A stretch of DNA of 64,000 nucleotides. It comes from Paraeggerthella hominis (lineage in GTDB: Bacteria > Actinomycetota > Coriobacteriia > Coriobacteriales > Eggerthellaceae). The first letter of the stretch is position 1, and every line of letters begins with the position of its first letter. Under the pieces are notes generated by a model. It ran no database searches. It saw only the letters and a program-made list of their open reading frames with translations, and was not told where the DNA came from. This document shows positions 43,477-51,895 of the stretch, piece by piece. The DNA lies in NCBI RefSeq assembly GCF_021044775.1, contig NZ_JAJNOQ010000005.1:62001-126000 (forward strand), in the 5' to 3' direction. Both the position numbers and the translations under genes were made by a program.

Positions 43477-43620
43477 TTGTCAAAACGAACGAGTTTTGCT
43501 GGTCCTCGAACAAGGATAAAACGCACCGTCTAGCCTGTGACCTGGGATATTAAAAAGAGCCTCGCGAAAAGCCTGCTTCAAAGGGTCGTCTGGACCCGCA
43601 AAACTCGCCTGTTTTGACAA
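43477..43620. repeat. Imperfect inverted repeat element B
   Basis: Arms 43477-43505 and 43592-43620 match as reverse complements at 25 of 29 positions (TTGTCAAAAC and CGAGTTTTGC conserved). They enclose 86 bp. This fills most of the 416-bp gap between the aroQ/M24 gene and efp; the rest holds the efp promoter and no coding frame. Confidence 0.7.
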
Positions 43621-43697
43621 GCCGGCACCCGGCCTGCCAAAACGGGAGACTGCGTCGGGGTCCACGCGCACGCTCGCACCCGATTCCAACCGTCCGG

Positions 43698-45401
43698 CTA
43701 GAGCACCACCGGATCGTGCGAAGAGCGCGTGAACACCTCGAACCCGGTTTCGGTGATCACGCCGAAATCCTCCAAACGCATGCCGAACTCGCCCGGCAGG
43801 TACACGCCCGGCTCCACCGTGACCACGTTGCCCGCCGCGAGCGGACGCTCATTGCGGGGAGACAGCACGGGTTCTTCATGCACGTCGATGCCCACGCCAT
43901 GACCCAAGCCGTGACCCATCTTGCCAGCGAAGCCCGCTTCCGCCAAAACGCGCTCGGCAAGTTCGTGCGCCTCCTTGCCGGTAACGCCCGGCCCGAGAAG
44001 CGCCTCCACCTGCTCGTTCGCAGCACGAATAGCCTCGTAAGCGCTGCGCATGCGAGCATCCGGCTGCCCCAGGAACACCGTGCGCGTCATATCGGAGCAG
44101 TACCCGTAAGCCCGCGCGCCGAAGTCGAGCACCACGCACTGGCCCGCCTCGAGGCGGGTTGCTCCCGGTATCGCGTGCGGGCTGGCACCGTTCGGGCCCG
44201 TGGCGACGATCGACGAGAACGCCAAGCCGTCGGCACCGTGGCGACGCATGAAGTCCTCCAGCTCGATTTGAACCTCGCGCTCGGTCATGCCCACGCGCAT
44301 GAACCCAACGATATGGGCAAACGCCGCATCGGTGACGGCCTGCGCGGCCTTCATGCGGACAATCTCGGAAGCGTCCTTCACGGCGCGCAAGCCCAACACG
44401 AAGCCGGACGTTTCACGCAGATCGACCGCGCTTTCCGCGAACGCCGATTCGAGCGCGCGGTAATTCGAAAGAGTCAGGGAATCCTCGATGCCCAGATCGA
44501 AACGGGGCGCTTGCTCGCGCGCGCCTTCCTGCAACGCCTGATCGCTGCCCTTCTCCCGCAAAGCAGATACGGATTTCGCTGCGAACTCGGCGTGCGTCGC
44601 ACGCTGGGCGTCCACGACAATCGAGCCCTCGGGCAAAGCGGCGGCACGGGCAGCTTCACTGTAGCGCGAATCGGTATGAAGGACTGCGGCCTGCGGATCG
44701 ACCAGCAGCGCATGGGCGCTCTCGTCGTCGAAAACGCCGTCAAACGCCGTCAGCCACGCGATGTTGGACGTATCGCGAACCAGAAACGCCCCCATGCGCT
44801 GGTCGACGCACGCTTTGCGCAAGCGCTCGAGACGTCGCGCGGCGGCCCCTGGCTGCATCGGCGCGGCCGCGTCGGAAGCAGCCTGATCGGCCGCAGCCTG
44901 CTCCGTCCGGCCGCCCACGATCACCTGTCCGGCAGCGTAGCGATCCTGGTACCCTTCGCCCAAACGCTCGCACGCGCCTTCAAGCAGCACGTCGATGGCG
45001 TCGCAGTACCCCTTGAAGCCGCGGCCCTTCACCTGAGCAACGCAAACGGGCGCGATCACCGACACGCGGCGAAACGGCTCGCGCGCATCCACGTCCGAGA
45101 TATGCACCTCGACGCATGGAACGTCGATGCCGCCAACGGCATCGCGCAGCGCGTAGGAGTAATGGGTATGCGCGCCGGGGTTGTACACGATGCCGTCGTA
45201 CGCGTCGCGGGCCGCATGAATCTTGCGAATGAGCTTGCCTTCGCTGTTCGATTGGAAGCAAGCAACCTCCACGTTGCGCTTCTTGCCGTACGCCTTCACT
45301 TCGCGCTCCAGGTCGTTGAGGGTATCGCGCCCGTACACCGACGGCTCGCGCACCCCCAGCATGTCCAGGTTCGGCCCGTTAACCACCAGTATCTTCTTCA
45401 T
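43698..45401 (-). CDS. aroQ: Fusion: type II 3-dehydroquinate dehydratase with M24 aminopeptidase
   Basis: A 567-residue fusion. Residues 1-150 are AroQ: ILVVNGPNLDMLGVREPSVY, then VYNPGAHTHYSYALRDAV (catalytic His) and VEVHISDVDAREPFR. A linker of about 35 residues leads to a full Xaa-Pro peptidase-like M24 enzyme (about 185-567). It has all five metal ligands: Asp in VVLDFGARAYGYCSDM (two), His in GLGHGVGIDVHEEP, Glu in VTVEPGVYL and Glu in MRLEDFGV. AroQ makes 3-dehydroshikimate; the M24 part probably trims Pro-containing peptides. The two activities are separate adjacent genes in Bacillus. aroB is 3 bp upstream. Confidence 0.9.
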   Translation of the reverse strand: MKKILVVNGPNLDMLGVREPSVYGRDTLNDLEREVKAYGKKRNVEVACFQSNSEGKLIRKIHAARDAYDGIVYNPGAHTHYSYALRDAVGGIDVPCVEVHISDVDAREPFRRVSVIAPVCVAQVKGRGFKGYCDAIDVLLEGACERLGEGYQDRYAAGQVIVGGRTEQAAADQAASDAAAPMQPGAAARRLERLRKACVDQRMGAFLVRDTSNIAWLTAFDGVFDDESAHALLVDPQAAVLHTDSRYSEAARAAALPEGSIVVDAQRATHAEFAAKSVSALREKGSDQALQEGAREQAPRFDLGIEDSLTLSNYRALESAFAESAVDLRETSGFVLGLRAVKDASEIVRMKAAQAVTDAAFAHIVGFMRVGMTEREVQIELEDFMRRHGADGLAFSSIVATGPNGASPHAIPGATRLEAGQCVVLDFGARAYGYCSDMTRTVFLGQPDARMRSAYEAIRAANEQVEALLGPGVTGKEAHELAERVLAEAGFAGKMGHGLGHGVGIDVHEEPVLSPRNERPLAAGNVVTVEPGVYLPGEFGMRLEDFGVITETGFEVFTRSSHDPVVL

Positions 45402-45404
45402 GGT

Positions 45405-46517
45405 CTACCCCTTGCTTTTCGCCCAGGCGTTCAAATGCTCCAAGATCACGCTATCGGAAACGTCCATCAGCTCCCACGAACCCACATCGCGAGGCAGCAC
45501 GAAGCGAACCTGTCCATGGCGCGCTTTCTTGTCCCGCTTCATAGCGGCCAGCATATCGCCAGGCTCGGCCGACCACGCAAGAGCCGGCAATCCCAACGCG
45601 TCAAGCAGATCATCTTGCGCTTGCACGAATTCCAAAGAAGCGCCCGCCAGATCCACCGCCAGGCGCGCGGCGAACCGCATTCCCTCGGCCACGGCGGCGC
45701 CGTGCGAAAACGTACCGTACCCGGCTAAAGCCTCCACGGCATGGCCCAACGTGTGCCCATAGTTCAAGCACTCGCGCACGCCCTTGCTCTCCTGCTTGTC
45801 CGCGGCCACCACGTTGGCCTTGAACACCACCGATCGAGCGATGGCCTCTTCAACCGTGGCCTGATCGCGCGCAGCCAGCGCCTGCGCCGATTCGACAAGC
45901 CAAAAAAAGAACTCGTCGGACTCAATGACGGCCGACTTTGCGATCTCGGCGCATCCGCACGCCCATTCACGATCGTCGAGCGTGGACAGCACGGCGGTAT
46001 CCGCGCACACGTACGCAGGCTGGTTGAACGTGCCGACCAGATTCTTGCCCGCCGCGAGGTTGACGCCGGTCTTGCCGCCCACGGACGAATCCACCATGGA
46101 GAGCAACGTGGTGGGAACCTGCACCACCGACACGCCGCGCATGTACGTCGAGCCGACGAAGCCGGCCAGATCGCCCACCACGCCGCCGCCAAGGGCAACC
46201 ACCAGGCAATCGCGCCCCAAGGACAGCTGGGCCATGGCTTCCCAGATTTCAGCGGCCACCTCGACGGACTTCGAACCCTCGCCCGCCGCAACCGTCACGT
46301 CGCTCACGCGAAAACCCGCTTGGGCAAGCGCAGCCTTCGCATCGGCAAGGTAGAGCGGAGCCACGTTGTCATCGGTGACGACGAGCACGCGCTCCACACG
46401 CTCGAGTTCCGGATGCTTCCGCACATGGACGCCCAGCTTGGCAAGCACCCCCGCACCGATGCGCACGTCGTACGGGCTTTCATCCGCAAGGTTGACCACT
46501 ACTTTCGTTGCAGGCAC
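45405..46517 (-). CDS. aroB: 3-dehydroquinate synthase
   Basis: Second shikimate step: DAHP to 3-dehydroquinate, NAD- and metal-dependent. 370 residues. VVALGGGVVGDLAGFVGSTY is the NAD-binding motif, and VPTTLLSMVDSSVGGKTGVN and the metal His in LNYGHTLGHAVEAL are also present. The start codon is GTG (46515-46517), preceded by AGGAGGG, and it lies inside the aroK end (19-bp overlap). Confidence 0.95.
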   Translation of the reverse strand: MPATKVVVNLADESPYDVRIGAGVLAKLGVHVRKHPELERVERVLVVTDDNVAPLYLADAKAALAQAGFRVSDVTVAAGEGSKSVEVAAEIWEAMAQLSLGRDCLVVALGGGVVGDLAGFVGSTYMRGVSVVQVPTTLLSMVDSSVGGKTGVNLAAGKNLVGTFNQPAYVCADTAVLSTLDDREWACGCAEIAKSAVIESDEFFFWLVESAQALAARDQATVEEAIARSVVFKANVVAADKQESKGVRECLNYGHTLGHAVEALAGYGTFSHGAAVAEGMRFAARLAVDLAGASLEFVQAQDDLLDALGLPALAWSAEPGDMLAAMKRDKKARHGQVRFVLPRDVGSWELMDVSDSVILEHLNAWAKSKG

Positions 46518-47122
46518 AAGACGCCCTCCTTCTCAAGCGCAGCTTGCACCTCGCGGGCGATAGCTGCAACGCTTTTCCCAGCAGTGTCGATGGTAATGTC
46601 GGCGACTTCAGCGTACAGGGGCACGCGTTCCTCCGCCGTTTGGCGAGCGGACTCGATGTTTTGGAACAGCGGGCGGGTGGACGTGTCGCTGATGCGCGAT
46701 TTCGCCTCGTCGGCCGTCACCTTGAGGTACACGACAAACCCTGCATCGTGCAAGATGGCGCGATTTTCCGAGCGCTTCACCACCCCGCCGCCGCATGAAA
46801 CCAGCAGGGGGTCTTTGGCGGCAAGCTCGCGAAGCACGTCGGTCTCGATGTCGCGGAAGCCATCCTCGCCCGATTCGGCGAAGATCTCCTTGACGCGCTT
46901 TCCTTCCCGACGCTCGAGGTACGTGTCCATATCCACCGACGCGACACCGCAGGTTCGCGCAAGGCGCCGTGCCACCGACGTTTTACCCGCGCCCATGAAC
47001 CCCACGAAAAACACCGGGCGGCAAAGCTGCCCCGCAACCCGGGGCCGTGAAGCAGCCGGACGCGAGCCGCCGGACGCGACGCGCGCATGCTCCCTATTGG
47101 CGCTCGATCCCCCGCCGGTCAT
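46499..47122 (-). CDS. aroK: Shikimate kinase
   Basis: Phosphorylates shikimate. 207 residues with a P-loop GFMGAGKTSVARRLA after an N-terminal extension of about 35 residues. DMDTYLERREGKRVKEIFAE contains the conserved substrate Asp, and LLVSCGGGVVKRSENR the GGG motif. LID-region Arg is in RPLFQN. ATG 47122 overlaps the aroC stop by 4 bp, which fixes the start; the extension is low in conservation. Confidence 0.93.
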   Translation of the reverse strand: MTGGGSSANREHARVASGGSRPAASRPRVAGQLCRPVFFVGFMGAGKTSVARRLARTCGVASVDMDTYLERREGKRVKEIFAESGEDGFRDIETDVLRELAAKDPLLVSCGGGVVKRSENRAILHDAGFVVYLKVTADEAKSRISDTSTRPLFQNIESARQTAEERVPLYAEVADITIDTAGKSVAAIAREVQAALEKEGVLCLQRK

Positions 47123-48291
47123 CGGGACATCGTCCTCAGTCGCTGCCGATACGCCTTCACGGCAGCCTTGATGTCGGCCATGTTGTCGCAGCCGAACTTT
47201 TGCAGGTAGGCGTCGGCCAGCACGAACGACACTTCGCTTTCGGCCACCACCGCGCAAGCGGGAACGGCGCAGGTGTCGCTGCGCTCTTTCGACGCCTCCT
47301 CAACCTCGAGCGTGTCTAGGTTCACCGTCTCAAGCGGGGTCATAAGCGTGGGGATGGGCTTCATGGCGGCCGTCACGATAAGCGGCATTCCCGTAGTCAT
47401 CCCGCCTTCCAAACCGCCTGCGTTGTTCGAGGTTCGCACGAATCCCGCCTTGCCGTCCAGCGCGATGGGATCGTGCACCTGCGATCCAACGCGGCGCGCC
47501 GCCTCGAAGCCCAGGCCGAACTCGACGCCCTTGATGGCGGGGATCGAGAACAGCGAAGCTCCCAAGCGCGAGGTCAGGCGATCCCCCGCCGTCGCATAGC
47601 CCCCTACGCCGGGGAGCAGTCCGCGAACCACCACGCGAAACGTCCCGCCCAAGCTTTCGCCCGCATCCTTCGCGCGATCTATCTCGGCCTTCATGGCCTG
47701 AGTGGCCGCCTCGTCAGGACAGCGAACCTCGCTGGTCTCGATGGCGAGCGGCTTGTAATCCGCTGCGCTCATGAGCGGGTCCTGCTCTTCGAAAACGGCG
47801 GATCCGATGGAGGTGACGTACGAGAACACCTCCACGCCCAAATCGGCCAAGAACTCGCGCGCAATGCCGGCGGCGGCCACGCGAGCCGCCGTCTCGCGCG
47901 CGCTTGCACGCTCCAAGATATTGCGACAGTCGTCGGTGTTGGTTTTGAGAGCACCCACCAGATCCGCATGACCGGGGCGCGGACACACTTCGCGCACCAG
48001 GTCAGACGGGGTATCGCCGAACGCAGCCATGCGGTCGGTCCAGTTCTGCCAGTCGCGGTTGCGCACCACGAGCGCGATGGGGGTTCCCAACGTGCGCCCG
48101 AAACGCACGCCCGACGCCACCTCGACGGTGTCGGTTTCGATCTTCTGACGCCCGCCGCGGCCGTAGCCCGCCTGACGCCGAGCCAAGTCGATGTTGATCT
48201 GCTTTTCGGAAATCTTAAGGCCGGCCGGCACGCCCTCCACGATAGCCGTGAGGCACGGCCCGTGGCTTTCGCCTGCTGTGAGGTATCTCAT
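47119..48291 (-). CDS. aroC: Chorismate synthase
   Basis: Converts EPSP to chorismate with reduced FMN. 390 residues. MRYLTAGESHGPCLTAIVEG is the first signature. RRQAGYGRGGRQKIETDTVE and RTSNNAGGLEGGMTTGMPL are the second and third. It heads the aroC-aroK-aroB-aroQ run; the 152-bp gap to aroE may hold its promoter. Confidence 0.97.
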   Translation of the reverse strand: MRYLTAGESHGPCLTAIVEGVPAGLKISEKQINIDLARRQAGYGRGGRQKIETDTVEVASGVRFGRTLGTPIALVVRNRDWQNWTDRMAAFGDTPSDLVREVCPRPGHADLVGALKTNTDDCRNILERASARETAARVAAAGIAREFLADLGVEVFSYVTSIGSAVFEEQDPLMSAADYKPLAIETSEVRCPDEAATQAMKAEIDRAKDAGESLGGTFRVVVRGLLPGVGGYATAGDRLTSRLGASLFSIPAIKGVEFGLGFEAARRVGSQVHDPIALDGKAGFVRTSNNAGGLEGGMTTGMPLIVTAAMKPIPTLMTPLETVNLDTLEVEEASKERSDTCAVPACAVVAESEVSFVLADAYLQKFGCDNMADIKAAVKAYRQRLRTMSR

Positions 48292-48443
48292 GGTGGTTCG
48301 CTTTCCGCGTTATTCTAAGTACGTTCATAGAATATTGTAGCGCACCAGTTCAGCAAGGCCGGCGAAAAGCGGGCGCACGTCGAGAAACGCCACGGCAAGG
48401 GAGCGAGTCCTTCGCGAAAGCCGCCTTCTCGGCCAAACGCTCG

Positions 48444-49382
48444 CTAGCAGTCAAACTCCGCGGCCTGCGCCATGATGTCGAACAGCTCGGCTTCTTCCAG
48501 CTTCACCTCGACGTCTGCAAGATCGCACACGGTCAGCACCGTGGCCACTGCCTGGGCCACCAGCATGCCCGACCCGTCGAGCACCGTGCACCCCGCTTCG
48601 CGCGCCGCAGCTACGAGCGCGGTTTCGCCATGCCCGTACACGGCGTCGAACACGGTTTGGGAGGGGCGCAGCAACGCGGTATCGAACGGCGCCGTATCGC
48701 CCGCCTTCATGCCCAAGGGCGTGGCGTTCACCACCAGATCGGCCGACGCAAGCGCCTTTTCCGACGTAGCGTAGCTACCGAATTTGAACGTGGTGCGCTC
48801 GTATGCCGTGCGGAAACTGCGATGATGCGGACGCGCGGGCGGCAGGTCGATCGTTGCCGTGGCCATAAGGCCAAACCGCTCGACGTACGCTTCGAGAGCC
48901 CGGCGCGTGCGCTCTTTATCGCGACCGACCAACAGCGCCACGTCCGCACCGGCCAACGAGCTTGCATGCAGGATCGACAGCGCCGTAGGGCCGGTGCCGC
49001 ACACGGCCACGCGCTTGCCCGCAAAGCTGAAACCCGTGCGCTCCAGATAGGACACGCAGCCCTGACCATCGGTGTTGAAGCCGATCAGAGCGTCGCCTTT
49101 CCGCACCAGCACGTTGGCGCCCAGCGCCAGCTTGGCCGTTGCCGCCTGAGCCGTTGCCGCTTGGAAGGCAAGGGGCTTGTACGGCGTGGTGATATTGACG
49201 GAAAGGAAGTCGCGCGCATCCAGGAACGCCCGCGCTTCGTCGTCGGTGGCGCAGTCTTTCGGGAAGTACGTCCACGGCAGGCCCAGCCGTTCGTAGACGG
49301 CGTTGTACATGACCGGCGATTTCGAATGCGCGATAGGATGTCCCAACAGGTACAAGCTTTGCGGTTTCGTGGCCTCGGTCAT
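48444..49382 (-). CDS. aroE: Shikimate dehydrogenase
   Basis: Reduces 3-dehydroshikimate with NADPH. 312 residues from MTEATKPQSLYLLGHPIAHS. SKSPVMYNAVYERLG, catalytic Lys in SVNITTPYKPLAF and Asp in GFNTDGQG are present. The Rossmann loop is CGTGPTALS, slightly altered from the usual GxGGxx; VVNATPLGMK follows. A longer open frame exists upstream, but the family start and a 2-bp gap to yqeG support 49382. Confidence 0.92.
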   Translation of the reverse strand: MTEATKPQSLYLLGHPIAHSKSPVMYNAVYERLGLPWTYFPKDCATDDEARAFLDARDFLSVNITTPYKPLAFQAATAQAATAKLALGANVLVRKGDALIGFNTDGQGCVSYLERTGFSFAGKRVAVCGTGPTALSILHASSLAGADVALLVGRDKERTRRALEAYVERFGLMATATIDLPPARPHHRSFRTAYERTTFKFGSYATSEKALASADLVVNATPLGMKAGDTAPFDTALLRPSQTVFDAVYGHGETALVAAAREAGCTVLDGSGMLVAQAVATVLTVCDLADVEVKLEEAELFDIMAQAAEFDC

Positions 49383-49384
49383 GG

Positions 49385-49975
49385 CTATCCTTCCTTGTTC
49401 GCCGACTCTATGTTCGTTGGAACGTGCGCCCCGTTCGCCTTTTCGGCGGGATGCGCGGTCGAGGTCGAAGACGTGCAGGCGCCCTCCGGCTTGCGATCCC
49501 CCATAACCAGACGCTCGAAATTGCGCAGCATAAGCGTGTGCGGCAGGTCCTGCTCCACCAAAGGAGCCAGCAAATACGCTTTCATGCCCATGAAGTGAGC
49601 CCCCAGCACGTCGGTGACCAGCTGATCCCCGATCACCACGGTTTGCGCACGCTTGGCTCCCAGCTTCGAAAGCGCGATCATGAACGCGGGCGGCAAGGGC
49701 TTGACCGCCTTCGCCACGATGGGCAGCGACAACCGCTGCGCCAGGTGATACACGCCCTCGTGCCAATTGTTCGACACCAGGCAAAACGAGATGCCCGCAT
49801 CGCGCGCCTGGCCAAGCCACAGCCCCACGTCGCGCGGAACCTCGTGCGTATCGCGCGTGAGTATGGTGTTGTCAACGTCCAAAAAGACGTTGCGGTACCC
49901 CAACGCCAGAAGATCGCGATCGATATCGACCTTTGAAAGGCGCGAGAAGTATCTGTCGGGTTTCAAAAACGGCAT
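49385..49975 (-). CDS. YqeG family HAD phosphatase
   Basis: A 196-residue HAD-superfamily protein. Motif I is FLDVDNTIL (nucleophile Asp in DVDNT), motif II is CLVSNN, Lys in KAVKPLPPAFM, and motif III is VVIGDQLVTD. This is the YqeG type (phosphatidylglycerophosphatase-like in some lineages). A disordered Ser/Thr/Ala tail of about 30 residues follows. It sits between mltG and aroE, as yqeG lies beside aroE/yqeH in Firmicutes. Confidence 0.88.
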   Translation of the reverse strand: MPFLKPDRYFSRLSKVDIDRDLLALGYRNVFLDVDNTILTRDTHEVPRDVGLWLGQARDAGISFCLVSNNWHEGVYHLAQRLSLPIVAKAVKPLPPAFMIALSKLGAKRAQTVVIGDQLVTDVLGAHFMGMKAYLLAPLVEQDLPHTLMLRNFERLVMGDRKPEGACTSSTSTAHPAEKANGAHVPTNIESANKEG

Positions 49976-50005
49976 GGTGGCGAATTCGTTTCAGCGGGCC
50001 GCAGC

Positions 50006-51163
50006 CTACGAGAACGTCTTTATGTGTTCGTCGTAGGTTTTGCTGAAGAAGTAGTTGCCGTCCTTGTCGAAGTAGAAGAAGAAATAGGTGCCCAGCGCCT
50101 CCTTATCAGGAGCCGTTACCGCCGTAAGGCAGTCAAGGCCCGGAGAGCAGATGGGCGTAGGCGGCAACCCCTTGTTGGCGTACGTGCTGTACGGCGTTTG
50201 GGCATGCACTTCTTCGGCCGTGGGATCGTGGCCCACCTCGTACGCAGTGGTGGCGTCGGACTGAAGGAAGCCGTAGCTGGGGTCTCCCTGCGTGGCCAAG
50301 CGGTTGTAGAACACGGCGGCAACCTGGGCGCGCACATGCTCGTCTCCACTGGATTCCTTCTCTACGATAGAGGCCAGCTTGACCGCATCGTAGATGGACA
50401 AGCCCTGCGACTGAGGATAGGACCAGTCGAGGTTGGCCGTTTCGGTTTGGAACTGGGTGAGCATCATGCGAACGATAGAGTCGGCCGTAGCGTCATCTCC
50501 CAAGCTGTACGTCTTAGGGAACAAGAAGCCTTCCAAGCTGTTCGTTCCGGCATCGGCCAAGAAACTGTAATCGGCAGCGTAAACGCTTGCGTTGGACGCA
50601 GCCGCCGTGAAGTCCTCCGCCGAAACGCGGCCTTCGGTTGCCGTCGCAACGGCGTTGGCGATGTCGGCAAGCTTAAAGCCTTCGGGAATGGTCAGGCCGC
50701 CGGTCATGACAGGCCCGGTTTCCAGGGCCTTGATGATGCTGTCAAGCGATGCGCCGCCCGCGAACGTGTACGTGCCCGGCTTAAGCTGGGACGCCGCGTT
50801 CAACTCGTTCACGCGCTTGGTGAACTCGCTTGCGCTCGACACCAAGCGAGCCTGAACCAGCTGGTCGGCGATAGCGGAAGCGCCTGATCCGTCGGCAACG
50901 GTGATGGTAGCTTCTTCGCCTTCGGCCAGCAGCTCGACCTGCGGACCCGAGCAGCTGTTGAACAGGGTGAGCACGCCCCATCCCAAACCGCCGAGCACGA
51001 TGATAGCGAGGATGATCGCAAAGACGATGGGCGCTTTGCTTTTCTTCGGTCGGATATAGCTGGTATCGTACGTTCTAAATTGACGTTCGCCGCGAGCGTG
51101 CGCAGAACGAGCTGCATGGTTCGGTCGCTGCGAATACGTGACTTGCCTTTTCCGTGAGGGCAT
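50006..51163 (-). CDS. mltG: Endolytic murein transglycosylase MltG
   Basis: Cleaves nascent glycan strands outside the membrane. 385 residues: basic cytoplasmic N-terminus, one membrane helix (about 45-67, IVFAIILAIIVLGGLGWGVL) and a LysM-like/YceG domain. The catalytic Glu is in LASIVEKESSGDEHVRAQVA; YNRLATQGDPSYGFLQSDAT and YSTYANKGLPPTPICSPG are further signatures. Start 51163 follows AAGGA and lies 10 bp after ruvX. Confidence 0.94.
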   Translation of the reverse strand: MPSRKRQVTYSQRPNHAARSAHARGERQFRTYDTSYIRPKKSKAPIVFAIILAIIVLGGLGWGVLTLFNSCSGPQVELLAEGEEATITVADGSGASAIADQLVQARLVSSASEFTKRVNELNAASQLKPGTYTFAGGASLDSIIKALETGPVMTGGLTIPEGFKLADIANAVATATEGRVSAEDFTAAASNASVYAADYSFLADAGTNSLEGFLFPKTYSLGDDATADSIVRMMLTQFQTETANLDWSYPQSQGLSIYDAVKLASIVEKESSGDEHVRAQVAAVFYNRLATQGDPSYGFLQSDATTAYEVGHDPTAEEVHAQTPYSTYANKGLPPTPICSPGLDCLTAVTAPDKEALGTYFFFYFDKDGNYFFSKTYDEHIKTFS

Positions 51164-51173
51164 GGGCTGTCCT

Positions 51174-51596
51174 TCACCTTTCCCCGTTGCGGCGAGCATC
51201 GAGCCACGCCTGCAAGAACAAACTCGCGGCTATCATATCTATTTTGCCGCGCATGTCGCGTTCGCTCAAGCCCTTTTCACGCAAACTCCGTTTGGCTTCC
51301 TGGGAGCTAAGACGTTCGTCGGCGAACTCAACGGGAAGATCGCACGCCCTTCCGATGCGAGCGGCCGTCTCGCGGATGCGCGCCGCCTGCGGCCCCTCTG
51401 CCCCCGCCATCGTGTAGGGAAGCCCGCACAGCAACAGCTCCGGCTCCCAGTCCTCGAGCACGCGCTTGAACGACTTCGCTCCTCCAAGCACCTCGCTTGC
51501 CGGAAGCACGCACACCGGCGACGCAACCCGCTCACCCGGATCGCACACAGCGATTCCGATCCGCGTTTCTCCGATATCCAAGCCCATGATGCGCAC
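51174..51596 (-). CDS. ruvX: Holliday junction resolvase-like protein RuvX (YqgF)
   Basis: A 140-residue RNase H-fold nuclease involved in 16S rRNA maturation or recombination. IMGLDIGETRIGIAVCD carries the first Asp, LLLCGLPYT the second strand, FADERLSSQEAKR the Glu, and KIDMIAASLFLQAWLD the last Asp. GTG 51596 is preferred because AGGAG precedes it by 5 bases; an ATG at 51656 in frame has only a weak site. Confidence 0.88.
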   Translation of the reverse strand: MRIMGLDIGETRIGIAVCDPGERVASPVCVLPASEVLGGAKSFKRVLEDWEPELLLCGLPYTMAGAEGPQAARIRETAARIGRACDLPVEFADERLSSQEAKRSLREKGLSERDMRGKIDMIAASLFLQAWLDARRNGER

Positions 51597-51794
51597 AAGC
51601 GCTCCTATCCGTCGTTGAAGACCCTTTCGACTACGCGCCTGCGGCGCTCCGTCCATGATAGCGCCCCAAGCCGCAGCTCACGCGCAGGATGAAAAGGGCT
51701 TCTCCGGTTCGGGATGCGCCCCCGCCGCCACCGCGACCCTCGCCCCGCCCCGAGCGGCAGGCAAGACGCCTCGGACGCGAGCGGAAGGGACCGA

Positions 51795-51834
51795 GGCGCC
51801 CCTGCACGAGCACGGGCGCCCGTGCAGGGGCGCC
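51795..51834. repeat. GC-rich hairpin between alaS and ruvX
   Basis: GGCGCCCCTGCACG (51795-51808) pairs with CGTGCAGGGGCGCC (51821-51834), a perfect 14-bp stem; the loop can itself pair (ACGGGCGCCCGT). No U run. It may separate or stabilise alaS from ruvX in the transcript. The 239-298 bp between the two genes hold no other gene. Confidence 0.6.
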
Positions 51835-51895
51835 CGTGCGAGCCAAGACTGGCTGAGCATCGGGCTCTTCCACCCGCGCCCAGCCAGAAAGCGTC

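Noticed and set aside
43614..45728. 704-codon plus-strand frame opposite the aroQ/M24 fusion and aroB
   Set aside because: His/Arg-rich shadow with no recognisable domain.
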